Of a stretch of DNA of 64,000 nucleotides, positions 1-10,012 are shown piece by piece; within the stretch, counting starts at the first letter, position 1; each line of letters opens with the position of its first letter. The position numbers were made by a program, and so were the translations under genes. Origin of the DNA: Pseudoxanthomonas sp. GM95 (GTDB lineage Bacteria > Pseudomonadota > Gammaproteobacteria > Xanthomonadales > Xanthomonadaceae); assembly GCF_900109775.1 (NCBI RefSeq), contig NZ_FOAX01000001.1, positions 868,001 through 932,000 on the forward strand, written 5' to 3'. The notes below the pieces were generated by a model that searched no databases, was not told the origin of the DNA, and worked only from the letters and a program-made list of their open reading frames with translations.

Positions 1-1
1 G

Positions 2-541
2 TCGAGCCCGCTGGTGCAGAACCTGCGCGAAGCACAGTCGCAGATGGAAGCCGAGTACAACCAGAAACTCGCGACCTACAAGCCCGACTATCCGGAAATG
101 ATGCGTCTCAAGAGCCGCATTGATGCTGGCAACGCCCAGATCCAGCGCGAGGTCGGGGTCATCAGGGCGTCACTGAAGTCGCAATACGATGCCGCCGCAC
201 AGCAGGAACAGCTGACCGAGCAGCGTATCGGCTCGCTCAAGCACGACCAGCTGGATCTGGAAGAGCGAAGCATCCGTTACAACATGCTCAAGCGTGACGT
301 GGATACCAATCGCCAGCTGTACGACGCGTTGTTGCAGCGCTTCAAGGAAATTGGTGTCGCGGGCAATGTCGGTGCGAACAACGTGTCGGTGATCGATGCT
401 GCGGAAATTCCGGGTTCCCCTTACTCGCCACGCCTGCCGGTCAATCTCGCGCTCGGTGTCGTGTTTGGGTTCTTCCTGGGCTTAGTGCTTGCACTGATGC
501 TGCATCTGGTCGGCTCCATCCGTCGCGCGCAGCGGGCGTGA
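2..541 (+). CDS. gumC: GumC-type polysaccharide chain-length/export protein, C-terminal part
   Basis: Only the last 179 codons are present; the frame is open to the left edge. The protein is an inner-membrane polysaccharide co-polymerase of the Wzz/Wzc type that works with an outer-membrane exporter (GumB) to set chain length and export the gum polymer. Visible are a long charged coiled-coil stretch (QNLREAQSQMEAEY onward), the GNVR-like end of the periplasmic domain, a proline-rich turn (PGSPYSPRLPVN) and one C-terminal membrane helix followed by a short basic tail (RRAQRA). No tyrosine-kinase domain follows the helix, as expected for GumC rather than Wzc. The gumD-gumM order downstream fixes the identity. 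Confidence 0.93.
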   Translation, partial: SSPLVQNLREAQSQMEAEYNQKLATYKPDYPEMMRLKSRIDAGNAQIQREVGVIRASLKSQYDAAAQQEQLTEQRIGSLKHDQLDLEERSIRYNMLKRDVDTNRQLYDALLQRFKEIGVAGNVGANNVSVIDAAEIPGSPYSPRLPVNLALGVVFGFFLGLVLALMLHLVGSIRRAQRA

Positions 542-842
542 TTCAAAGGTTCACGCCCTCTACCAGGGCGTGAACCCGGATTGCGAACGTGCGTTGGTGC
601 ACAGAATCCCACCGTTTTTCGTGAGAGTGTTGCGCTGCAACAGGTGGCTTGTTCGAGTTCCATTCGGGCAAGGAATGATTCGATGCAATGCAATGCGTGA
701 CATTCAAAATGCACCGCTTCCGACCATGGGGCCAATGCCGAGGAGAGCATTGCAGCGGTCGAGTCGCGGATGATTTTCTGGCCCGATCCGATAAGGCGAT
801 CCCCCGCGCTTTATCCATCCCGGGTCTGATTCGGAGAAAGCC
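542..842. other. gumC-gumD intergenic region
   Basis: This is 301 bases without a credible gene. It holds the 548-576 hairpin and, at its end, the gumD ribosome binding site (GGAG about 8 bases before the ATG). The middle is less GC-rich than the flanking genes and could hold a secondary promoter, but I see no convincing -35/-10 pair. Confidence 0.5.
548..576 (+). terminator. Strong hairpin between gumC and gumD
   Basis: A perfect 12-bp stem (GGTTCACGCCCT paired with its complement) with a 5-base loop starts seven bases after the gumC stop. No T run follows, so it is either a weak or factor-assisted terminator, an attenuator, or an mRNA-stabilising stem that sets export genes (gumBC) apart from assembly genes (gumD onward). 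Confidence 0.6.
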
Positions 843-2303
843 ATGCTGTTGGCTGATCTAAGTGGCGGTGCTTCGACCACCTCGTCGCCGCGCCTATTGT
901 CCAAATATTCGGCGGCGGCCGACGTCATCCTGCGAGTTTCCGATATCGCCGTGGTGATTGCCGCAGCGCTGATCGCCTATCGCCTGCGGTTCGACACCTG
1001 GTTGCCAGCAGTCGGCTATCGCGCCGTGATCGGGACCACGCTGCTCTATGCGGTGATCTGCTTCACCGCGTTCCCGCTGTATCGCAGTTGGCGCGGCCGC
1101 GGCCTTGGGCGCGAGGTGATGGTCCTGGGCATGGCATGGAGCGGCGTCTTCGCGCTGTTCGCCGTGCATGCGCTGGTCGTACAGATGGGCCAGTTCGTCT
1201 CGCGGGCCTGGCTGGGAACCTGGTATGTCACCGGTTTTGCGGCATTGGTGGTCTCGCGCACCCTGCTGCGGAACGGCTTGAACGCGCTGCGTAGCACAGG
1301 TTTGGACGTCCAGCGCGTCGTGGTGATCGGCTTGCGGACCCCCGTGTTCAAGCTGCAGAAGTATCTGTCGCGCAACAGTTGGGTCGGCCTGCAGATGGTC
1401 GGCTATTTCCAGAGCCGTTACGACATGGTGCCCAGCGCCGCGTCGAGTCAGCTGCCGTGCCTGGGCATTTCGGCGCCGGAAGAGCTTGAGCGGTATCTGC
1501 AGGAAAACACGATCGAGCAGGTTTGGATTTCCATGCCGCTGGGCGATCGTGATCGCATCAAGGCACTGCTGCAGGTGCTGGATCGCTTCCCGATCACGGT
1601 CAAGCTGGTGCCGGACCTATTCGACTTCGGCATGCTCAATCAGCAGGGCGAGCAGATCGGCAGCGTTCCGGTGATCAACCTGCGCCAGGGCGGCGTGGAT
1701 CGCGACAACTACTTTGTCGTGGCCAAGGCGGTCCAGGACAAAATTGTGGCGGTGGGCGCGCTGCTGGTGCTGTGGCCGCTGCTGCTGGCCATCGCGGCGG
1801 GCGTGAAGCTCAGCTCGCCGGGTCCGGTGTTCTTCCGCCAGAAGCGCCATGGCTTGGGCGGGCGCGAGTTCTACATGCTCAAGTTCCGCTCGATGGTCGT
1901 GCATCAGGAAGGTCGCGCGGAAGTGAAGCAGGCCACCCGCGGAGATTCGCGCATTACCCGCTTCGGTGGTTTCCTGCGTCGTACCAGCATGGATGAATTG
2001 CCGCAGATCCTGAATGTCCTAGGCGGCAGCATGTCGATCGTCGGGCCGCGTCCTCATGCCGCCCAGCACAACAGCCACTACGAGAAGCTGATCAATCACT
2101 ATATGCAGCGCCACTACGTCAAGCCGGGCATCACCGGCTGGGCGCAGGTCAACGGTTTCCGCGGTGAGACGCCAGAGCTGCGGACGATGAAAAAGCGCGT
2201 GCAATACGATCTGGACTACATCCGTCGCTGGTCGCTGTGGCTGGACTGCAAGATCATCGTGCTGACCGCGTTCCGCGTGCTTGGCCAGAAGACTGCGTAC
2301 TGA
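843..2303 (+). CDS. gumD: Undecaprenyl-phosphate glucose phosphotransferase
   Basis: GumD transfers glucose-1-phosphate from UDP-glucose to undecaprenyl phosphate on the inner membrane, the first step in building the gum repeat unit. The 486-residue length fits the PHPT/WbaP family. It has about four N-terminal membrane helices (residues 25-140), a Rossmann-like middle domain, a further helix near 300 and the C-terminal bacterial sugar transferase domain with [31 protein letters not shown] and [10 protein letters not shown]. The start is an ATG with GGAG 8 bases upstream. gumE follows after 4 bases, so translation is probably coupled. Confidence 0.96.
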   Translation: MLLADLSGGASTTSSPRLLSKYSAAADVILRVSDIAVVIAAALIAYRLRFDTWLPAVGYRAVIGTTLLYAVICFTAFPLYRSWRGRGLGREVMVLGMAWSGVFALFAVHALVVQMGQFVSRAWLGTWYVTGFAALVVSRTLLRNGLNALRSTGLDVQRVVVIGLRTPVFKLQKYLSRNSWVGLQMVGYFQSRYDMVPSAASSQLPCLGISAPEELERYLQENTIEQVWISMPLGDRDRIKALLQVLDRFPITVKLVPDLFDFGMLNQQGEQIGSVPVINLRQGGVDRDNYFVVAKAVQDKIVAVGALLVLWPLLLAIAAGVKLSSPGPVFFRQKRHGLGGREFYMLKFRSMVVHQEGRAEVKQATRGDSRITRFGGFLRRTSMDELPQILNVLGGSMSIVGPRPHAAQHNSHYEKLINHYMQRHYVKPGITGWAQVNGFRGETPELRTMKKRVQYDLDYIRRWSLWLDCKIIVLTAFRVLGQKTAY

Positions 2304-2307
2304 TCCC

Positions 2308-3642
2308 ATGTCCGCTGTAACAGACCCGTCTTTGCTGCCACGCGCTGCGGATGTTGAACAAGCCCAGGCTGACCATCGTGGGCGCGATCTGCTGATCGAG
2401 CTGCTGCTGCTCTTCGCGGTGGGCTACAACTTCCTGCTTGCGATCGTGAATGCGCAGTTCTTCACGGTGTCCCCGGCCCTGACCTACGTCGCGGAGCTGG
2501 TGATCTATGCGGGCTGCTTCGGCCTGGGCATCTGGACCCTGCAACGCGAAAAGATCGTCGCGCTGCTCGTGGGCATCGGCTTGATCGGCGCGATCATGCT
2601 GCTTCGCTATGTCCTGGAGTGGCGCGTGGATGCGAAGTTCATCCGCGACGCGATCATTCCGTTCGCCTTTCTCGTGCTGGGCGCGGCCTATGGTGGCTCG
2701 CTGCCGCGGTTGTTCCTGCGCATGACCGTGATCGTGGCGCTCGTCGCGGTCGTCGAACTGGTCGCACCGAATCTTTACGGTGACGTGGTCAATCCGAAGA
2801 GCTATTACGTCAACACGCGCGGCCTCGACGCTGGCGGCTTCTGGAACCAAGACAGCAATCTGTTCGTCAGTGCGACCCGTCCGGGCGAACGCAACTTCCT
2901 CGCGGGAAGCAATCTACCGCGCGCGTCCTCGATCTTCGTGGAGCCGGTGACCACGGGTAACTACCTGGTGTTCTTCTGCGCGATCCTGCTCGTGTTCTGG
3001 CGCTCGATGGGGCCAAAACGGATCATCTTTTCGGTCGGGTTGTTGCTGTTCCTGATCGTGGCATCCGACGGCCGACTCGCGGCTGGGACGAGTTTGCTGC
3101 TGATACTCGGCGCGCCGTTCCTGCGCAAGCTGGACCAGCGGTTCTCCTTCCTGATGTTGCCGTTGGTGATCGTAGGCGCGGCCGCGATGGTGTGGCTGAT
3201 GCGGGTCAACGCCTACGAAGACACCACGATGGGACGCGTCTACCTGACGGTGCATGCACTGCAGGAAATGACGGCCGAAGCCTGGCTGGGCCTGGATTTC
3301 GATGTGCCGTATCTGTACGCCGATAGCGGCGTGGCGTATTTCATCGCCTCACAGTCGATCATGATCGTCGGCGCTTTCCTGTTGGCTTTCGCCTTCGGGC
3401 TGGAGATGCCGACCGAGGATGGCCAGGCTTTCAAGAATTTCTTCATGTTGGCGTTCGCACTGGGCTTGCTGGTGTCCAACAGCTTGTTCTCGGTGAAGTC
3501 CGCCGCGCTTTGGTGGTTTGTCCTGGGCGTGATGTGGCAGTTGCCGAAAGGCCAGTGGTTCTCGCATGTCCCCGCATTGGAAGCATGGGCCGTCAACCGT
3601 CGGACAGCCGAGCCGGACGGCGTCTCGACGGGAGCACCTTGA
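2308..3642 (+). CDS. gumE: Gum repeat-unit polymerase (Wzy-like)
   Basis: This 444-residue polytopic membrane protein has about 11-12 hydrophobic helices and a large hydrophilic periplasmic loop (about residues 165-210). GumE is the putative polymerase that joins lipid-linked repeat units at the periplasmic face. The assignment rests mainly on size, topology and position between gumD and the acyltransferase, because polymerases share little sequence. I chose the ATG at 2308, just after the gumD stop; a TTG at 2281 would overlap gumD. The C-terminal 30 residues are soluble. Confidence 0.87.
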   Translation: MSAVTDPSLLPRAADVEQAQADHRGRDLLIELLLLFAVGYNFLLAIVNAQFFTVSPALTYVAELVIYAGCFGLGIWTLQREKIVALLVGIGLIGAIMLLRYVLEWRVDAKFIRDAIIPFAFLVLGAAYGGSLPRLFLRMTVIVALVAVVELVAPNLYGDVVNPKSYYVNTRGLDAGGFWNQDSNLFVSATRPGERNFLAGSNLPRASSIFVEPVTTGNYLVFFCAILLVFWRSMGPKRIIFSVGLLLFLIVASDGRLAAGTSLLLILGAPFLRKLDQRFSFLMLPLVIVGAAAMVWLMRVNAYEDTTMGRVYLTVHALQEMTAEAWLGLDFDVPYLYADSGVAYFIASQSIMIVGAFLLAFAFGLEMPTEDGQAFKNFFMLAFALGLLVSNSLFSVKSAALWWFVLGVMWQLPKGQWFSHVPALEAWAVNRRTAEPDGVSTGAP

Positions 3643-3645
3643 ACG

Positions 3646-4671
3646 GTGTCATCCGTGGGACAGGCGCGCGATTTTCGGATCGACGCGGCCAAGGCGCTGG
3701 CGATCATCCTGGTCGTGCTGGGGCATGCGCGCGGCATCCCGCACGCGTTCACCATCCTGGTCTACAGCTTCCACGTGCCACTGTTCTTCCTGTTGTCCGG
3801 ATGGGTCGCGCGCGCGCACGGCACCGAGCGCGGATTCGGCGAAACCTTGGTGCGATTGGTGCGCAGCCTGCTGCTGCCGTATCTGCTCTTCTTCTTCACC
3901 GGCTATGTGTATTGGCTGTTGACCCGACACATGGGCGAAAAGGCGGCGCGCTGGGGCAGCTTGCCCTGGTGGGATCCGGTGCAGGGGTTGGTAACGGGCA
4001 TCGGCCCGGATCTGTACGTCAACCCGGTGCTCTGGTTCTTGCCGGTGCTGTTCGTGACCACGCTCGCGGCCTTCCTGCTGCGTCGTGTGCCGGTCGGCAT
4101 CTTGGTATCGGTCGCGCTGGTGGTGGGCTTGGTCTGGACAGCAGTCTTTCCCTCGCTCAGCGTGCGGCTTCCGTTCGGGCTGGACGTCTTGCCGATCGCG
4201 CTGGTGTTCTATGCGCTGGGCGGCTGGTTGGCGCAGCGCAAGGTGCTCCCGGCATCGGTGCGCGGCAACGCGCTGATGGCGCTGATGCTGATCGCGCCTT
4301 GGGCGGTCCTCGCGTTTTACAACGGACGCGTGGACATCAACGCCATGCTGTTCGGCGGCAGTGTTGTGCTGTTCTTCGTCAATGCGTGCCTGGGCACCTT
4401 GATCGTGCTGTGCCTGGCGCGTCTGTTCGAAGGCATTGGGCCGCTGCGCTGGATCGGGCAGAACACGCTGGTGATCCTGTGCACGCACATCCTGATCTTC
4501 TTCGTGCTGTCTGGCGTGGCGTCGCTGGCCGGGATGTTCCGCGGCGACGCGCAGCCGGGCCCGGCATGGGCTGTTTTCATTTCCATCTTCGCGCTTGCTG
4601 CCTCCGTGCCGTTGCGGTGGATCTTGGCGCGCATGGCGCCCTGGTCGATCGGACTGCGGCGCAAGGTGTGA
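3646..4671 (+). CDS. gumF: Gum acyltransferase (acyltransferase family 3)
   Basis: This integral-membrane O-acyltransferase has 341 residues and about ten helices. The N-terminus has the family signature: a charged residue pair and then a helix carrying the catalytic-type His (FRIDAAKALAIILVVLGHARG), followed by YSFHVPLFFLLSGW. GumF and GumG in X. campestris acetylate the inner and outer mannose. Only one such gene is present here, so the gumF symbol is by position and gumG is equally possible. The start is GTG, with GGAG overlapping the end of gumE and only 3 bases between the genes. Confidence 0.85.
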   Translation: MSSVGQARDFRIDAAKALAIILVVLGHARGIPHAFTILVYSFHVPLFFLLSGWVARAHGTERGFGETLVRLVRSLLLPYLLFFFTGYVYWLLTRHMGEKAARWGSLPWWDPVQGLVTGIGPDLYVNPVLWFLPVLFVTTLAAFLLRRVPVGILVSVALVVGLVWTAVFPSLSVRLPFGLDVLPIALVFYALGGWLAQRKVLPASVRGNALMALMLIAPWAVLAFYNGRVDINAMLFGGSVVLFFVNACLGTLIVLCLARLFEGIGPLRWIGQNTLVILCTHILIFFVLSGVASLAGMFRGDAQPGPAWAVFISIFALAASVPLRWILARMAPWSIGLRRKV

Positions 4672-4708
4672 TGCGTATGTCTCCCGTTTTCTGCAACAAG
4701 GTGTCCGT

Positions 4709-5839
4709 ATGAAAGTGGTGCATGTCGTGCGCCAGTTCCATCCTTCCGTCGGTGGGATGGAGGAGGTCGTGCTCAACGTGGCGCGCCACCACCAGGCCGC
4801 CGGCAATGACGAGGTGGAAGTGGTCACGCTCGACCGGGTGTTCTCGCAGCCGGAACTGCGGCTAGCCTCCACGGCCCAGCACGGAACGCTGCCGGTGCGC
4901 CGGCTGTCGTGGCGTGGCTCATCGCGTTACCCGCTGACGCCCGCCGTGCTGCGTGCGATCTCCAGCGCCGATGTGGTGCACGTGCACGGTATCGATTTCT
5001 TCTACGACTATCTTGCGTTGACGACGCTGCTGCATCGCAAGCCGATGATCGTGTCCACGCACGGCGGCTTCTTTCATACGGCCTACGCGTCCAAGCTGAA
5101 GAAGTTGTGGTTCAACACGCTTACGCGCGCCTCGGCGCTGGCATACAAGCGTGTGGTGGCAACGAGCGAAAACGACGGTGACATGTTCTCGCAGGTTGTT
5201 TCCCCGCAGCGCTTGCGCGTGATCGAGAACGGCGTCGATGTCACCAAATTTGCGGACAAGGGCAGCCCGACTAACGGACGGACGCTGATCTATTTCGGGC
5301 GCTGGTCGGTCAACAAGGGCCTGCTGGAAACACTGGATCTCTTTGCCGCCCTGCGTGAGCGCAATGCGTCCTGGCAGCTGATCGTCGCGGGCCGCGAGTA
5401 CGACCTGACCCGCGCCGACCTGGAGCGCGAGATCGCGGCACGTGGCCTGCAAGGCGCGGTCGAGATCGTCGTGTCGCCGAGCGAAACCGAGCTGGGAACG
5501 CTGCTGGGCAAGGCGCAGTACTTCGTTTGCCTGTCGCGTCACGAGGGATTTGGCATCGCGCCGGTTGAGGCGATGAGCGCCGGGCTGGTGCCCGTACTCA
5601 GCCAGATCCCGCCGTTCATGCGGTTGCACCGAGAGTCTGACCTGGGCGTCATCGTGGATCCCCGCAATCCCGCTGCCGGTGCCGAGGCGGCCGAGCAACA
5701 GGCGACGGTGTCCGAGCAGGAATACACCGCACGCCGGACGCGGGCCATGGCCTACGTGGCCCGCTATGACTGGAAGCACGTCGTCGGGCGCTATGTCGCC
5801 GAGTACCACGCTGCACTTGGAATGGAGGGTGCGTCATGA
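4709..5839 (+). CDS. gumH: GDP-mannose:cellobiosyl-diphosphopolyprenol alpha-mannosyltransferase
   Basis: GumH adds the alpha-1,3-mannose branch to the lipid-linked cellobiose. It is a 376-residue GT-B enzyme of family GT4. The N-terminus has the usual first strand and glycine-rich loop (VVRQFHPSVGGMEEVV); the second domain has IYFGRWSVNKGL and the E-x7-E motif (EGFGIAPVEAMSAG), where the nucleotide sugar and catalysis are handled. The ATG at 4709 gives the conserved MKVVHVV start; a longer reading frame upstream lacks similarity and overlaps gumF. The end overlaps gumI by ATGA. Confidence 0.93.
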   Translation: MKVVHVVRQFHPSVGGMEEVVLNVARHHQAAGNDEVEVVTLDRVFSQPELRLASTAQHGTLPVRRLSWRGSSRYPLTPAVLRAISSADVVHVHGIDFFYDYLALTTLLHRKPMIVSTHGGFFHTAYASKLKKLWFNTLTRASALAYKRVVATSENDGDMFSQVVSPQRLRVIENGVDVTKFADKGSPTNGRTLIYFGRWSVNKGLLETLDLFAALRERNASWQLIVAGREYDLTRADLEREIAARGLQGAVEIVVSPSETELGTLLGKAQYFVCLSRHEGFGIAPVEAMSAGLVPVLSQIPPFMRLHRESDLGVIVDPRNPAAGAEAAEQQATVSEQEYTARRTRAMAYVARYDWKHVVGRYVAEYHAALGMEGAS

Positions 5840-6936
5840 AGCACACAACATCGAACGATCACACCGAAGGCCTGGGATTGCGGCCGAGCTTGACCGTGCT
5901 GCAGCAGGTCAACGCGCCCACGCCCAAGACCAATCCCTATCTCGTGCAGCTATTCGGCGCGCTGACGCCGCTGGTGCACATCCGCTACTGGTCGCTGCGC
6001 ACCGCGCTGCTGTCCCGTTACGACGTGGTGCACCTGCACTGGCCCGAATACATGATGCGCCACCACTCGGTTGTAGGACGCCTGTTGCGCCAGTGTGCGG
6101 TGGCGGTGCTGCTGATGCGCTGGACGCTGCTACGGACGCCGGTGGTGAGGACGCTGCACAACCTGGCGCCACATGAAGGCGGCGGCCGCTTCGAACGTGC
6201 GCTGCTGGGCTGGATGGATCGTCTGACCACACGCTGGATCCGCATCAATGCGACCACCGAGCTGCGTGATCCTGGCACCGATACTGCGCTGCACGGCCAT
6301 TACCGTGACTGGTACGCGCAGATGGAGCGGCCGCAGTCCAAGGCTGGGCGCTTGCTGCATTTTGGCCTGATCCGTCCGTACAAGGGCGTGGAAGTGCTGA
6401 TGGCGGCGATGTCCGGATTGCGTACGCCGGGCTGCAGGCTGCGGATCGTCGGCAATCCGGCCAGTGACGCGATGCGCACGGTGGTCGAGCATGCCTGCGA
6501 AGAAGACGCGCGGATCAGCGCGCTGCTGCAGTACGTCGACGATCCCACGCTGGCACGCGAGGTGTCCGAAGCCGAGCTGGTGGTGCTGCCGTATCGCGAG
6601 ATGCACAACTCCGGCACGTTGCTGCTGAGCCTGTCGCTGGATCGTCCGGTGCTCGTGCCGCACACCGAGAACAATGCCGCCGTGGCCGAAGAGGTCGGCG
6701 ATGGTTGGGTGCTGATGTACGACGGCGAGTTGACCGCGGAAGTCCTGGAGGACGGCCTGCGACGTGCACGCAGCCTGCCGCGCCGCCGGCATTCCGATCT
6801 GTCCCAACGCGATTGGGCGCGCGCGGGCGAGCGCCACTATCGCAGCTATGCGGCGGCGATCCGCCAGCGCCTGGGGCGTCGTTCCGTCGCGCGTGCCGCC
6901 TCGGGCGCGAAGGCCACCACTGGCAGGAGCCGATGA
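5836..6936 (+). CDS. gumI: GDP-mannose:glycolipid beta-1,4-mannosyltransferase
   Basis: GumI (family GT94) adds the terminal beta-mannose of the side chain after GumK has added glucuronate. This 366-residue copy keeps the GumI-like N-terminus with NAPTPKTNPY and HLHWPEYMMR, a second-domain LLHFGLIRPYKG strand and a PYREMHNSGTLLLSLS segment equivalent to the donor-binding region. It starts inside the gumH stop (ATGA), so the two are translationally coupled. The presence of gumI separates this cluster from Xylella, which lacks it. Confidence 0.9.
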   Translation: MKHTTSNDHTEGLGLRPSLTVLQQVNAPTPKTNPYLVQLFGALTPLVHIRYWSLRTALLSRYDVVHLHWPEYMMRHHSVVGRLLRQCAVAVLLMRWTLLRTPVVRTLHNLAPHEGGGRFERALLGWMDRLTTRWIRINATTELRDPGTDTALHGHYRDWYAQMERPQSKAGRLLHFGLIRPYKGVEVLMAAMSGLRTPGCRLRIVGNPASDAMRTVVEHACEEDARISALLQYVDDPTLAREVSEAELVVLPYREMHNSGTLLLSLSLDRPVLVPHTENNAAVAEEVGDGWVLMYDGELTAEVLEDGLRRARSLPRRRHSDLSQRDWARAGERHYRSYAAAIRQRLGRRSVARAASGAKATTGRSR

Positions 6937-6940
6937 AGGC

Positions 6941-8428
6941 ATGTCCGTGAGTTCGCCTGCAACACCGCCCGGATCCACTTCCAACTTGGGCTCGCGCGCC
7001 GCTGCGGGCGCCGCCAAGACCATGGCGGGGCAGGGCGCGCGCATGGTGGTGCAGTTCGGCGGGATCATCCTGCTGGCGCGCCTGCTGAGCCCGGAAGACT
7101 ACGGCCTGATGGCCATGGTCACCGCGCTGGTGGGCATCTGCGAAATTCTGCGCGACTTCGGCCTGTCCTCGGCGGCGATCCAGGCCAAGTCGCTCTCGAA
7201 TGCGCAGCGCGACAATCTCTTCTGGGTCAACAGTGCGATCGGGTTGGGATTGGGGCTGACTGTCTTCGCTGGCGCCGGTCTGATCGCGGATTTCTATCAC
7301 GAGCCGCGCCTGGTCGCCGTGGCGCAGGTCATGTCGGTGACCTTCCTGCTGAGCGGCATGAACACGCAGTACCGCGCGCACTTGAGCCGTGGCCTGCAGT
7401 TCGGCCGGCTCGCGATGAGCGACGTGGGCGGGCAGACGCTGGGCCTAATCTCCGGCGTGTTGGCCGCACTGGCGGGCTGGGGTTACTGGGCGCTGGCAAT
7501 CCAGCAGGTGGTGGGAGGCGCCGTGGGCCTGATCATTTCCGCCATTGCCTCGCGCTGGTTGCCGGGACGGCCGCATCGCGGCGTGCCGATGCGCGACTTC
7601 CTCACTTACGGCACCAACCTCATGGCCGCGCAGATGCTGGGCTATGTGAGCCAGAACATCGGCCAGGTTGTGATCGGTTATCGCACCGGCGCCGAGGCGC
7701 TGGGCCTCTACAACCGCGCGTTCCAGCTGCTGATGATGCCGCTCAACCAGATCAATGCGCCGGCGACCACGGTGGCGCTGCCGGTGTTATCCAAGCTGCA
7801 GGACGAACCGGGCCGCTACGATATTTTCTTGCTGCGCGGACAGACGGTGCTGGTGCACGTGGTGGTGGCGATCTTTGCCTTCGCCTGCGCGCAGGCCTCA
7901 CCGCTGATCACGATTTTCCTGGGCGAGAAGTGGCAGCCGGCGGTGATCATCTTCCAAGTGCTTGCGGTCGGCGGCATCTTCCAGGTGGTCGCTTACGCCT
8001 CGTATTGGGTCTTTCTGTCGAAGGGGCTCGCGGGCTCGCAGTTGGTGTATGCGGTGATCGCGCGCCTGCTGATCATCGCGTGCATCTTCGGAGGTGCGTA
8101 CTGGGGTGCGCTCGGCGTGGCAGCGGGGTATTCGCTGGGACTGGCCTTGACGTGGCCGCTGTCCACCATCTGGGTGGCGCGCGTCGGCAATGCACCGGGC
8201 TGGGCGATGTTCAACAACGGCCTGCGCGCGATCGTGGGTTATGGCGTCTGCGCGCTGGTGTCGTGGTTCGCGGCAACACACTGGGCGCAGACCCCGGTGA
8301 TGGAGCTGGTGATCGGCGTGGTAGCGATCCTGGTGGCTTATGGCGTCGTGTGCCTTGTGTGGCCTGCATTTCGTAACGACGTGCGCACGATCCTGCAAAG
8401 CAAAGAGTTATTGCGCCGCCGCGGCTGA
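6941..8428 (+). CDS. gumJ: Lipid-linked repeat-unit flippase (Wzx-like)
   Basis: GumJ belongs to the MOP superfamily (polysaccharide transporter, lipopolysaccharide-O-antigen flippase type) and is thought to flip the completed lipid-linked oligosaccharide across the inner membrane. The 495 residues contain about 12-14 helices; the N-terminus is a short polar leader followed by the family block GARMVVQFGGIILLARLLSP and DYGLMAMV. I chose the ATG at 6941, 4 bases after the gumI stop, with GGAG at 6926-6929. The longer frame from 6764 lies inside gumI. Confidence 0.92.
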   Translation: MSVSSPATPPGSTSNLGSRAAAGAAKTMAGQGARMVVQFGGIILLARLLSPEDYGLMAMVTALVGICEILRDFGLSSAAIQAKSLSNAQRDNLFWVNSAIGLGLGLTVFAGAGLIADFYHEPRLVAVAQVMSVTFLLSGMNTQYRAHLSRGLQFGRLAMSDVGGQTLGLISGVLAALAGWGYWALAIQQVVGGAVGLIISAIASRWLPGRPHRGVPMRDFLTYGTNLMAAQMLGYVSQNIGQVVIGYRTGAEALGLYNRAFQLLMMPLNQINAPATTVALPVLSKLQDEPGRYDIFLLRGQTVLVHVVVAIFAFACAQASPLITIFLGEKWQPAVIIFQVLAVGGIFQVVAYASYWVFLSKGLAGSQLVYAVIARLLIIACIFGGAYWGALGVAAGYSLGLALTWPLSTIWVARVGNAPGWAMFNNGLRAIVGYGVCALVSWFAATHWAQTPVMELVIGVVAILVAYGVVCLVWPAFRNDVRTILQSKELLRRRG

Positions 8429-8715
8429 ACACATCATCGGCATGTTCATGAATAGAGCCCGATCCAAGTTCATGCGTGCAGTCATTTAGGTGAGCCCGGT
8501 CACGCTCCGCTCCCGAGAAAACAAGCACTCTGGGACCGTGTAGTCATCAGTGTGATCGATGGCTGCCGTTGCAGCCATCCCCCGGGCTTTTGCAGTTCGT
8601 CTTGCTCTTTAAATGCACCTGCCTTTGGGGCCGGTGACTGCATCCTGTGGTGGTGGATTTCACTCCGGTTGTGCCGGGTCGCATGGTCGCGACCCGCTCC
8701 TGACGAGGACGCCCC
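8429..8715. other. gumJ-gumK intergenic region
   Basis: This is 287 bases without a gene. It is long for this compact cluster and holds no recognisable hairpin terminator. It may carry a second promoter for gumK-gumM, but no clear -35/-10 pair is visible. The gumK ribosome binding site (GAGGA) lies at its end. Confidence 0.4.
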
Positions 8716-9912
8716 ATGTCGGCCCCTGACTCCCCCACAGTCGCCGAAATCGAATCACCCGCAGCATTGCCTCCCAAGCCTGCAGGCGAAAAGAAAAAGC
8801 CGCGCTACCTAGTGTTGTCGGCGCACGATTACCGCACGCCGCGCCGCGCCAATATCCATTTCATCACCGATGAATTGGCTAAGCGCGGTACGACGCGGTT
8901 CTTCTCTCTGCGCTATAGCCGGCTTTCGCGCATGAAGCACGATATGCGCCTGCCGCTGGACGAGACCGCCAACACCGTGGTCAAGCACAAGGGCGTGGAG
9001 TGCTATCTGTGGCGCACGCTCGTGCATCCGTTCAATACACGGCGGCAGTGGTTGCGGCCGGTCGAGAACACGATGTTCCGCATGTACGCGCGCAACCCGC
9101 CCGACATCCTCAAGCGCTGGATCCGCGAATCCGATGTGATTGTGTTCGAGAGCGGCACGGCGGTGGCGTTCATCCGTTTGGCGCAGCAGCTGAATCCGAA
9201 GGCGCGCCTGGTCTATCGTGCTTCCGATGGATTGAGCACGATCGAAGTGGCCGAATTCATTGCGCGCGAGTTCGATGATGTGTGTGCTTCGCTCGATGCG
9301 ATCGCGCTGGTCTCGCCGGTAATGGCGGATGAAATCAACAGCCAGCACAACGTCTATCACGTCGGACACGGTGTCGATCCGGGCCTGGAAGAGATGGGCG
9401 ATCCGCGTCCCTATCCCGAGACCGGCATCCATGCGGTGGCGGTGGGTTCGATGCTGTTCGACCCGGAGTTCTTCGTGCAGGCCAGCCAGGCCTTCCCCGA
9501 GGTGACTTTCCACGTGATCGGTTCCGGTCGCGGTGCGATACCGGGTTATGGCGACAACGTGGTGGTGTATGGCGAGATGAAGCACGCCGATGTGGTGCGC
9601 TACATCAAGCACGCCAATATCGGCATCGCGCCGTATTCGTCCGAGCAGGTGCCGGCTTACCTGGCCGACAGCTCGATGAAACTGCTGCAGTACGACTTCT
9701 TCGGTCTGCCGGCCGTGTGTCCGCATGCCGTGGTGGGTACGTACGCCTCGCGCTTCGGCTATACGCCGGGCGATGCCGACTCCATTCGCGATGCCATCCA
9801 GTTGGCCCTTGAAGCGCCGCATGTGCGCTATCGGGAATGCCTGGACTGGCGCGAAACCACCGACCGCCTGCTGCAGCCGGAGCGGTATCCGGAAACCCAT
9901 TTAGTTTCATGA
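8716..9912 (+). CDS. gumK: UDP-glucuronate:glycolipid 2-beta-glucuronosyltransferase
   Basis: GumK (family GT70) transfers glucuronic acid from UDP-glucuronate to the lipid-linked trisaccharide on the cytoplasmic side of the inner membrane. The 398 residues start with a Pro/Glu-rich leader and then the conserved core [20 protein letters not shown], where the Asp corresponds to the catalytic base described for this family. Further family blocks are [25 protein letters not shown] and [21 protein letters not shown]. The leader is longer than needed, but the ATG at 8716 is well placed after its ribosome binding site. Confidence 0.95.
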   Translation: MSAPDSPTVAEIESPAALPPKPAGEKKKPRYLVLSAHDYRTPRRANIHFITDELAKRGTTRFFSLRYSRLSRMKHDMRLPLDETANTVVKHKGVECYLWRTLVHPFNTRRQWLRPVENTMFRMYARNPPDILKRWIRESDVIVFESGTAVAFIRLAQQLNPKARLVYRASDGLSTIEVAEFIAREFDDVCASLDAIALVSPVMADEINSQHNVYHVGHGVDPGLEEMGDPRPYPETGIHAVAVGSMLFDPEFFVQASQAFPEVTFHVIGSGRGAIPGYGDNVVVYGEMKHADVVRYIKHANIGIAPYSSEQVPAYLADSSMKLLQYDFFGLPAVCPHAVVGTYASRFGYTPGDADSIRDAIQLALEAPHVRYRECLDWRETTDRLLQPERYPETHLVS

Positions 9913-10012
9913 GAGGCTAGCGGAAGAAGGGCCTCAGGCAGCGTCTGTCCCTGATAGCTGCTTTTATCGTTCTTTGAAGTGTCGAAAACCTGAGTCTGGA
10001 TTGATTTCTTTT

